Source: Methanomicrobiales archaeon (GTDB lineage Archaea > Halobacteriota > Methanomicrobia > Methanomicrobiales > JACTUA01). Taken from it: a stretch of DNA of 5,110 bases. This document shows, piece after piece, positions 1 through 4,562 of this stretch. How positions within the stretch are numbered: the stretch's first letter is position 1; each line of letters opens with the position of its first letter. Both the position numbers and the translations under genes were made by a program. Location: positions 1-5,110 of the forward strand of contig JAJRCO010000293.1 of the NCBI GenBank assembly GCA_028678905.1, written 5' to 3'. Below the pieces are notes generated by a model that saw nothing but the letters and a program-made list of their open reading frames with translations, was not told where the DNA came from and did no database searches.

Positions 1-180
1 GTGAACGTCCTAGATGCCCATGTGTATAGCTGCGAACAGAATGTCTCCAGTCGGGATCGGATCAAGGAAGAGATCAAGAAGCGGCTGGAAAAATTCAACA
101 TCCACCATTCCACCCTGGAGTTCGAGTGTGAAGAATGCAAGGATTGTCGGCTGGTTCGGGAAGTGGAACATGAAGAGTAG
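1..180 (+). CDS. Cation diffusion facilitator (CDF) metal transporter, C-terminal fragment
   Basis: The reading frame is open from the first base to the TAG at 178-180 and gives 59 residues; the start lies outside the window. The fragment resembles the cytoplasmic C-terminal domain of CDF-family divalent metal efflux transporters. It has a DAHVYS segment (His7, matching the family's 'HvW' strand), a charged amphipathic helix (about residues 18-32) and then IHHSTLEFE (34-42), matching the usual 'H-x-T-(I/L)-x-(I/V/F)-E' strand. In the family these His and acidic residues can bind regulatory metal in the dimeric cytoplasmic domain. The tail adds a cysteine cluster, C43-x2-C46-x2-C49, which could also bind metal. 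CDF proteins export Zn2+, Fe2+, Mn2+, Co2+ or Cd2+; the substrate cannot be told from this piece because the membrane part is missing. It is separated by about 310 bases from the next gene and need not be functionally linked to it. Confidence 0.72.
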   Translation: MNVLDAHVYSCEQNVSSRDRIKEEIKKRLEKFNIHHSTLEFECEECKDCRLVREVEHEE

Positions 181-378
181 AGGATCATTCTATTGCCCTT
201 TTACGCCCTTACGATGTTGCCATTCCCTTTGGTGCGACAGACCTGGAAGAGTAATTCGTCTCTCAATCGATCGGTTTTGGGTCTTTATCTGGTTGTGTTC
301 TATTGCAGAAGAATGGAATTTACTACGATCCAAAGATACCCAGAAAATTCTATTTTCGGGGGATGTCCAGTAAAAACA

Positions 379-409
379 GCCTGAATCAAATGTTGTTCAA
401 TGAACAGGC
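379..409 (+). repeat. Imperfect hairpin with nested palindrome TGTTCA-A-TGAACA
   Basis: Bases 394-406 form a perfect 13-base palindrome, TGTTCA-A-TGAACA. An outer pair, GCCTG (379-383) and CAGGC (405-409), can form a competing stem around it. No T-run follows, so it is not a classical terminator. It lies about 40 bases upstream of the promoter of the next operon and could be a protein-binding site, an RNA hairpin at the end of the upstream transcript, or chance. Confidence 0.3.
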
Positions 410-446
410 CCCTATAATAATTCCCGCCCAAAAAGAAAGGATAGAG

Positions 447-454
447 TTATAAAC
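447..454 (+). promoter_or_regulatory. Probable archaeal TATA box of the membrane protein-regulator operon
   Basis: TTATAAAC, preceded by the purine-rich stretch AAAGAAAGGATAGAG that could serve as the B-recognition element. A start about 25 bases downstream would fall near 473-480, inside the palindrome at 470-487. The alternative TTATAATA (457-464) would put the start at roughly 485-492, next to the ATG. No Shine-Dalgarno sequence precedes the ATG at 494, so a very short leader or a leaderless mRNA is likely. Confidence 0.5.
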
Positions 455-467
455 TGTTATAATAACA
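455..467. repeat. Perfect 13-base palindrome TGTTAT-A-ATAACA
   Basis: Six-base arms around a single central A, lying between the proposed TATA box and the 470-487 operator, only two bases from the latter. Its outer TGT/ACA ends resemble the operator's, but the spacing differs. It may be an additional regulator half-site pair or part of a TATA element. The surroundings are AT-rich, so chance is possible. Confidence 0.35.
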
Positions 468-469
468 AA

Positions 470-487
470 TGTATAACATATTATACA
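470..487. promoter_or_regulatory. Palindromic operator 1, TGTATAA-N4-TTATACA
   Basis: Perfect inverted repeat with 7-base arms and a 4-base spacer (CATA); the arms extend to 8 bases if A469 and T488 are counted. It lies between the TATA box and the start codon at 494 and overlaps the expected transcription start, a typical place for an archaeal repressor site. The same 7-4-7 layout with TGTA/TACA ends recurs at 1321-1338 before the next operon. The obvious candidate binder is the Cro/CI-type regulator encoded at 936-1133, which would make this an autoregulatory site. The palindrome is seen directly; the binder is inferred. Confidence 0.65.
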
Positions 488-493
488 TCAATT

Positions 494-946
494 ATGAAGC
501 GGAATGTATTCTATGTATTCGTAGGTATCATTGCTTTCCTGGAAGTGAGCCTGCTATGGTTAGCGATTGATACCGACAATGCCCTGCTTATCCAGGTAGG
601 GTTTGTGGTTGGCGTAATTCTCGTGTACCTGGCCAGGCGCACCGTGACAGAAGTGATCGAAGACGAGCGCACCAGCCTCATCTCCGAAAAATCTGCGCTC
701 AGAACTCTCGAAGTTCTCTGGATAGTAATATTCCTTTTGAGCCTCGGTAGTATCGTCCTCAGTTTCAACCGACCCTTTTTAATTATCATCCGCGGATCTC
801 CTCCCCCTCCACCTGCAGAACTGCCAAATTTTGGGATCTTTGGATTTGTTCAGCTCTTCCTGCTCTGTCTGATCATCTTCCTCTATGTCGGATTCAGAAT
901 TTACTACGCCCGAAAATATGGGGAGTACGAATCTGATGAAGAATAA
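494..946 (+). CDS. Four-helix membrane protein, DUF2178-like
   Basis: A 150-residue integral membrane protein of unknown function. Predicted membrane helices are at about residues 5-24, 29-47, 72-91 and 113-134. The cytoplasmic loop between helices 2 and 3 carries RRTVTEVIEDERTSLISEKS (48-67), with a D-E-R core (57-59) followed by a Lys and small residues. This is the pattern I associate with DUF2178 membrane proteins of archaea and some bacteria; the assignment is from memory of the family. By the positive-inside rule both ends are cytoplasmic. The outer loop between helices 3 and 4 contains five consecutive prolines (103-107), and the tail is acidic (ESDEE). The ATG at 494 has no Shine-Dalgarno site and lies just after a palindromic operator, suggesting a leaderless or near-leaderless message. 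The gene overlaps the following regulator gene by 11 bases, implying translational coupling. A sensor or anchor role for that regulator is plausible but inferred. Confidence 0.8.
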   Translation: MKRNVFYVFVGIIAFLEVSLLWLAIDTDNALLIQVGFVVGVILVYLARRTVTEVIEDERTSLISEKSALRTLEVLWIVIFLLSLGSIVLSFNRPFLIIIRGSPPPPPAELPNFGIFGFVQLFLLCLIIFLYVGFRIYYARKYGEYESDEE

Positions 947-1133
947 AATCAAAGTATACCGGGCGATGAACAATCTGACACAGGACGCACTTGCCAACGC
1001 GATCCATGTGACCCGTCAAACCATTCTCGCCATTGAGAAAGGTAAGTACGATCCGTCACTCGAACTGGCTTTCAAAATCGCACGATATTTCGGGGTCGGT
1101 ATCGAGGAGATCTTCACCTACGAAAAACAATAG
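936..1133 (+). CDS. Small Cro/CI-type (XRE) helix-turn-helix transcriptional regulator
   Basis: A 65-residue protein that is almost entirely one HTH domain of the Cro/C1 (HTH_3, YozG-like) type. Residues LTQDALANAIHVTRQTILAIEKG (14-36) cover helices 2 and 3: Gln16 begins the positioning helix and TRQTILAIEKG is the recognition-helix region. The segment that follows (YDPSLELAFKIARYFGVGIEEIF, 38-60) is the classical last part of this domain. It ends right after the domain, as is usual for this subfamily, so there is no separate sensory domain. The start at 936 is preferred over in-frame ATGs at 885 and 918 because GGGGAG at 920-925 is placed 10 bases before it and the protein then begins at the normal position (MKNKIKVYR). 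It overlaps the end of the membrane protein gene by 11 bases. It probably binds the palindromes at 470-487 and 1321-1338; whether it represses or activates is not visible. Confidence 0.9.
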   Translation: MKNKIKVYRAMNNLTQDALANAIHVTRQTILAIEKGKYDPSLELAFKIARYFGVGIEEIFTYEKQ

Positions 1134-1189
1134 TTGGAATTGTGCAGTGCGGAATAGTCACCTCTCCGGAATCTCCCTGATGCTTGCGT

Positions 1190-1206
1190 AATTTTTCAAA
1201 AAAATT
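1190..1206 (+). terminator. Possible archaeal T-run terminator after the regulator gene
   Basis: AATTTTT (1190-1196) followed by CAA and AAAAATT (1200-1206) gives a T-tract that can also pair as a weak AT-only hairpin, about 57 bases after the regulator's stop. Archaeal RNA polymerase often terminates at oligo-T tracts. A GC-containing imperfect inverted repeat, CCCTTAT...ATAGGG, lies further on (about 1242-1262) and is less convincing. Confidence 0.35.
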
Positions 1207-1306
1207 CCCGGTCCGAGATTGAAAGGCAACTTGCAGCTATCCCCTTATACCGACTGATAGGGCTTCGAAGGACATCGATCTCTACACTATTCATATCATA
1301 GTAATA

Positions 1307-1315
1307 TTTATATAA
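1307..1315 (+). promoter_or_regulatory. Archaeal TATA box of the surface protein-ABC-protease operon
   Basis: TTTATATAA matches the archaeal consensus TTTATATA exactly over its first eight bases. A start 22-27 bases downstream would lie around 1333-1340, giving a leader of about 25-32 bases before the ATG at 1365, enough to include the GGAG at 1353-1356. The palindrome at 1321-1338 occupies the space between this box and the expected start. Confidence 0.7.
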
Positions 1316-1320
1316 CATAA

Positions 1321-1338
1321 TGTAAAATGAGTTTTACA
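1321..1338. promoter_or_regulatory. Palindromic operator 2, TGTAAAA-N4-TTTTACA
   Basis: Perfect inverted repeat with 7-base arms and a 4-base spacer (TGAG). It starts six bases after the TATA box and reaches the expected transcription start, where a bound protein would block polymerase. It has the same length, spacing and outer TGTA/TACA bases as the palindrome at 470-487; the arms differ only at the fifth base (A here, T there) and its partner. In addition TATAACATA occurs at both promoters (472-480 and 1311-1319). The HTH regulator encoded just upstream is the best candidate binder; this link is inferred. Confidence 0.65.
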
Positions 1339-1352
1339 AAATCTTCTGACCT

Positions 1353-1356
1353 GGAG
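1353..1356 (+). promoter_or_regulatory. Ribosome binding site GGAG of the surface protein gene
   Basis: GGAG eight bases before the ATG at 1365 supports this start, which also gives an intact signal peptide. It contrasts with the membrane protein gene at 494, which has no such site. Confidence 0.6.
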
Positions 1357-1364
1357 ATATTGGT

Positions 1365-2633
1365 ATGAACATACATCGCACTGTCTCAATGATTATCGTT
1401 GCGCTGGGAGTTCTGGGGCTGTTAATATCCCCAAGCCTTGCTGCCACAATTGATTCGGGGAGTACTTCGACATCGAACCAGGTAGCCGTCACTACGGTGA
1501 ACGTCGATCCGGCGGTACTTATGCGGGGAGATACCGGTATCGTCACACTCACCGTGAAGAATACCGGGACGCAGATGGTTTCCATCAAGGGTGCGGACTT
1601 CTATGCAAAGGAACTGACCACCCTCAACTATCAGACCTATGCGACCACAGTGAATCTGGGTCCCGGGGATTCCACCGAATTCGCTTTTACTATCCGGGCC
1701 GATGCGCCAGATGGTATCTATTATCCGAGATTTTACCTCAATATGGGAACGGATAGTTACCGCTATTATGTTCCGGTAAAAGTGGAGAGCACCACCATCG
1801 ATGTCTCGGTCATCGATCGACCGGACAGCTACACAAAGGGAGTCAAAGACACCATTACCCTGGTCATCGGAAACCCTCGGGAGAGCACCCTGAGTGGTGT
1901 CACCGTCACTCCCCAGGGGGTGGGGATTGAGACCACCCAGACCAAGGTGTTTATTGGCGACCTGGAGCCGGGGAAGTCCGCCCAGGTGGTGATCGAAGCA
2001 ACTCCTTCCCAGGAAGGGGATCTCAACTTCCTGGTGGAATACCGCAACGGCATTAACAAACACATCGAATCGATCGCCATCCCGGTCACGTTCGCTGGTG
2101 ACAAGCTCGCAGCCCAGTTATTCATCAACAGCATCGAGATCTCCGGATCGACCGGGGGGTATTCCCTTTCCGCCGATGTGACCAATGCGGGTCTCTCTGA
2201 TGCGAGATCAATCGTGGTCACGGCAGGCAGCCCCGCCCAAGCGATTGATCCAAACCCGGTATACATTATCGGATCCCTGGAGCCGGACGACTTCTCCAGT
2301 TTCGATCTCACCTTTACCGCTCCGCCCGGGTCTGCATCGGTGCCTCTGCTCATCCAGTATAAGGATGCGGATGGCAATACGTTCGAACAGACTTATACCG
2401 TAAATCTGAGATCTGCCGGGACTATTAGCCAGAACAGCAGCAACGGATCCGCCGCCTCGTATCCAAATACGGTAGTTCGCAGGAACGGCGGGGGGCTATT
2501 CCCCGGATTTGGTTCCGGAATCGGCCAGATTCCATTCCTCGAATTAGGCTTGATTTCCGTCGCCGCGATTGTCCTGGTTGTGGCATGGAGAAAAGGAGTA
2601 TTGGGTAAAATCAAAACCAGGATACGCAAATAA
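1365..2633 (+). CDS. Secreted, C-terminally anchored beta-sandwich repeat protein (COG1361-type)
   Basis: A 422-residue extracytoplasmic protein. Residues 1-27 are a Sec-type signal peptide with likely cleavage after SLA or SLAA. Three related beta-sandwich units follow, at about 40-141, 143-243 and 248-349. Each has a 'V-N-x-G' type strand (VKNTG 64-68, VIGNP 167-171, VTNAG 272-276) and later a turn before a strand (LGPGDST 98-104, IGDLEPGKS 197-205, IGSLEPDD 302-309). This is the pattern of COG1361/CARDB-like surface domains of archaea. A Ser/Asn/Gly-rich linker (about 350-388) leads to a membrane helix (389-407) and a short basic cytoplasmic tail, so the bulk faces outside. It is the first gene of the operon with the ABC ATPase and permease. 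It may be the external partner of that transporter, taking the place that MacA holds in bacterial MacAB; that role is inferred. No catalytic residues are recognised. Confidence 0.82.
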   Translation: MNIHRTVSMIIVALGVLGLLISPSLAATIDSGSTSTSNQVAVTTVNVDPAVLMRGDTGIVTLTVKNTGTQMVSIKGADFYAKELTTLNYQTYATTVNLGPGDSTEFAFTIRADAPDGIYYPRFYLNMGTDSYRYYVPVKVESTTIDVSVIDRPDSYTKGVKDTITLVIGNPRESTLSGVTVTPQGVGIETTQTKVFIGDLEPGKSAQVVIEATPSQEGDLNFLVEYRNGINKHIESIAIPVTFAGDKLAAQLFINSIEISGSTGGYSLSADVTNAGLSDARSIVVTAGSPAQAIDPNPVYIIGSLEPDDFSSFDLTFTAPPGSASVPLLIQYKDADGNTFEQTYTVNLRSAGTISQNSSNGSAASYPNTVVRRNGGGLFPGFGSGIGQIPFLELGLISVAAIVLVVAWRKGVLGKIKTRIRK

Positions 2634-2640
2634 GGGTGAG
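2632..2640 (+). promoter_or_regulatory. Ribosome binding site AAGGGTGAG that sets the ATPase start
   Basis: The nine bases AAGGGTGAG overlap the stop codon of the surface protein gene and are repeated exactly at 3307-3315 before the permease start. GGTGA is complementary to the usual 16S rRNA tail. The gap is four bases to the GTG at 2645 and three to the permease ATG. This favours GTG 2645 over the GTG at 2636, which lies inside the site itself. Confidence 0.6.
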
Positions 2641-2644
2641 AACA

Positions 2645-3319
2645 GTGGGGGCAGTATCGGTAATCGAGCTCGATCATGTCACCAAAATATATCCTCTGAA
2701 AGCAGGTGACGTAGTAGCGCTCGACGACGTAACCCTCCGCATCGACAGGGGGGAGTTTATTGCCATCATGGGCCCTTCGGGATCGGGTAAATCCACCCTT
2801 CTCAATCAGATTGGCTGCCTGGATGTACCTACACGCGGGGACCTCCTCATCTCAGGTAAGAATATCAGAAAAATGATCGATCAGGAACTGACCACCCTGC
2901 GTCTTGCCACCATTGGCTTTATCTTTCAGAAGTTCAATCTCATTCCCGTTCTCACCGCCTTTGAAAACGTGGAGTATCCGTACCTGATGAAAAACCGTCG
3001 TGAGGATATCACCGGACGGGTGCGGAATCTTCTGCTCTCGGTGGGGATAGATAATGCCATGGCCCAGCATCGCCCCCCCGAACTCTCCGGTGGCCAGCAA
3101 CAGCGAGTCTCCATCGCCCGAGCGCTGGTAAATGATCCGGCGATCCTTCTCTGCGATGAACCGACGGGAAATCTGGATTCGAAGACAGGAGACCAGATCA
3201 TGGAATTACTCGTAGAACTGCATCGCCAGGGGCGGACCATCATCACGGTAACTCATGATGCGAGAGTATCCCGGTTTGCAGACCGTATCATCTCCCTTAC
3301 CGATGGAAGGGTGAGCTGA
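2645..3319 (+). CDS. ABC transporter ATPase, LolD/MacB/FtsE type
   Basis: A complete nucleotide-binding subunit of 224 residues from GTG 2645 (227 if the GTG at 2636 were used). All motifs are intact: Walker A GPSGSGKST (43-51), Q-loop Gln95 in FIFQKFNLIP, signature LSGGQQQ (147-153), Walker B ILLCDE (167-172) with catalytic Glu172, D-loop NLDSKTG (176-182) and the H-loop His204 in VTHD. The segments IGCLDVPTRGD, FQKFNLIP and CDEPTGNLDSKTG are typical of the MacB/LolD subfamily, whose members drive extracytoplasmic conformational work rather than ordinary transmembrane import. It acts on the cytoplasmic face with the permease encoded next, presumably as a dimer. Its stop shares one base with the permease start (TGATG), implying coupled translation. 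The exact substrate is unknown. Confidence 0.95.
   Translation: MGAVSVIELDHVTKIYPLKAGDVVALDDVTLRIDRGEFIAIMGPSGSGKSTLLNQIGCLDVPTRGDLLISGKNIRKMIDQELTTLRLATIGFIFQKFNLIPVLTAFENVEYPYLMKNRREDITGRVRNLLLSVGIDNAMAQHRPPELSGGQQQRVSIARALVNDPAILLCDEPTGNLDSKTGDQIMELLVELHRQGRTIITVTHDARVSRFADRIISLTDGRVS
3307..3315 (+). promoter_or_regulatory. Ribosome binding site AAGGGTGAG of the permease gene
   Basis: A second exact copy of the nine-base site seen at 2632-2640, here inside the last codons of the ATPase gene and three bases before the ATG at 3319. Confidence 0.55.
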
Positions 3320-4551
3320 TGGCGAAGGATATCATCTTGCGACTCTCCATCCGGAGTGTCCGGCTTCACCTCCTGCGGTCCATTCTGGCCGCTCTGGGTA
3401 TTGTGATCGGAGTGGTTGCTATCGCTTCCATGGGCATGATGGGCGCGAACATGACCCTTTCGGTCACCGATCAACTCTCTGACATGGCGAATATCCTGGT
3501 GGTGCGGGAGTACACCGGGGGAGGGATGAGAATGATTACGACCGGCGGAGGAGGTGCCCAGGCCATCTTCTCCGGAAGTGGATCATCCGATGACCAGGAC
3601 TGGGTTACCGATAAGCAGTTCAAGGACATCCAGCGTATCGCAGCCCAATATGGAACCATCTATGCGGTGTACTCACAATCCGATCGGATCGAAGTCGGAA
3701 GCCTAGGGGGGCGTACGACTATCTACGGTCTCGATACCGCGGTAATACCTGAAATCTTCACCCTCCAGGAAGGGGCTTTTCCGAAGAGCACGAACCAGGT
3801 GATGGTAGGACCGATGCTGGCTGAACGGTTCGGCCTGACTCTGGGAACCCGGATCGACATCGGAAATCCCGATGAAGGAACTACTACGGTACGGGTAAGT
3901 GGTATACTCGAGGAAAGGGGCATGTCGATGGATATGAACACAGATTCCGCCATCATCGGGAGCCAGAAATTGTATACCGGCATCTACGGGGGAGAGGGCG
4001 AATATACTCAGGTAAACATTGTTCTGGACGATATCGATAATGCCGATCAGGCCATAACGGATCTCAAGGACGAGTTGAACAAGAAGGGAGACGTCATTAC
4101 CGTCCAGGACAGCAGCCGCATGATGGAGTCCATCACTTCAACACTTTCCACCCTGACCGGCTTTGTCATGTCGATCGCCGGTATCTCCCTGCTCGTGGCT
4201 GCAGTCTCCATCTTCAATGTGATGATGATGTCGGTGACCGAACGGATCCGCGAGATCGGGATCCTGCGCAGTATCGGAACTCAGAAGGGCGAAGTGCGCC
4301 GGATGTTTCTTTACGAAGCAGGCATCCTTGGCCTGGTAGGGGCGGGAATCGGCGCCGCCGCCAGCCTCACTCTTGGCTACCTGGTCGTCCTTGCGATGGT
4401 CGGTACCACGAGTTATTTCTTTACCCCCCAGAGTCTGATTTATGTGCCCTTTGCGATGGCGGTGGGAATCGGGATTTGCGTCGCTTCCGGGGTGTATCCT
4501 GCGTGGAAAGCATCGAATCTTGACCCCATCGAGGCATTGCGAGCAGAATGA
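3319..4551 (+). CDS. ABC transporter permease, MacB/FtsX type
   Basis: A 410-residue permease with the MacB layout. A short amphipathic N-terminus leads into membrane helix 1 (about 19-43). A large extracytoplasmic MacB_PCD-like domain follows (about 45-275), and the C-terminal FtsX domain has helices at about 279-302, 334-360 and 373-395. ERIREIGILRSIG (308-320) after helix 2 is the family's coupling segment that contacts the ATPase. The end, YPAWKASNLDPIEALRAE, is the classical C-terminal signature. The outer domain has a Gly/Ser-rich stretch (about 66-90, TGGG...GGGG...SGSGSS), probably a flexible loop. Four helices and a large external domain fit the type VII ABC superfamily (MacB, LolCDE, FtsEX), which transmits ATP-driven motion across the membrane to an outside partner. 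Here the partner may be the beta-sandwich protein encoded upstream or the protease encoded 11 bases downstream; this is inferred. The substrate is unknown. Confidence 0.93.
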   Translation: MAKDIILRLSIRSVRLHLLRSILAALGIVIGVVAIASMGMMGANMTLSVTDQLSDMANILVVREYTGGGMRMITTGGGGAQAIFSGSGSSDDQDWVTDKQFKDIQRIAAQYGTIYAVYSQSDRIEVGSLGGRTTIYGLDTAVIPEIFTLQEGAFPKSTNQVMVGPMLAERFGLTLGTRIDIGNPDEGTTTVRVSGILEERGMSMDMNTDSAIIGSQKLYTGIYGGEGEYTQVNIVLDDIDNADQAITDLKDELNKKGDVITVQDSSRMMESITSTLSTLTGFVMSIAGISLLVAAVSIFNVMMMSVTERIREIGILRSIGTQKGEVRRMFLYEAGILGLVGAGIGAAASLTLGYLVVLAMVGTTSYFFTPQSLIYVPFAMAVGIGICVASGVYPAWKASNLDPIEALRAE

Positions 4552-4562
4552 GGAGATGACAC

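Larger units (their letters stand above)
181..493. other. Intergenic region without a credible gene
   Basis: I see no believable coding sequence here. Short open frames exist, but they lack family resemblance and ribosome binding sites, and one of them runs on from a frame that overlaps the transporter fragment. The part next to the transporter has only a short T-run (TTTT near 194-197) as a possible weak archaeal terminator. The second half holds a small inverted repeat (GAAAAT-TCT-ATTTTC, 343-357), a hairpin at 379-409, and an AT-rich promoter and operator zone from about 445 to the next start codon. Confidence 0.6.

Noticed and set aside
14..373. A 119-residue open frame overlapping the transporter fragment and the following gap
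   Set aside because: It runs in a different frame through the CDF-like C-terminus, which has clear family features. Its product has no recognisable domain and no ribosome site precedes it.
193..384. A 63-residue open frame in the intergenic region
   Set aside because: No ribosome site, no family resemblance and atypical composition.
316..908. Twelve-base direct repeat GAATTTACTACG at 316-327 and 897-908, suggesting a decayed copy of the membrane protein end upstream
   Set aside because: About one 12-base match is expected by chance in a window of this size, and the flanking sequence gives no sustained protein similarity.
885..935. Longer start for the HTH regulator at ATG 885 or 918
   Set aside because: The extra residues are only the alternative-frame reading of the membrane protein end. 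The GGGGAG site at 920-925 and normal family length point to 936.
1422..2063. Long open frame on the - strand (213 residues) opposite the surface protein gene
   Set aside because: It is antisense to a gene with signal peptide, repeats and membrane anchor. Its product is low in recognisable structure and typical of a shadow in GC-biased sequence.
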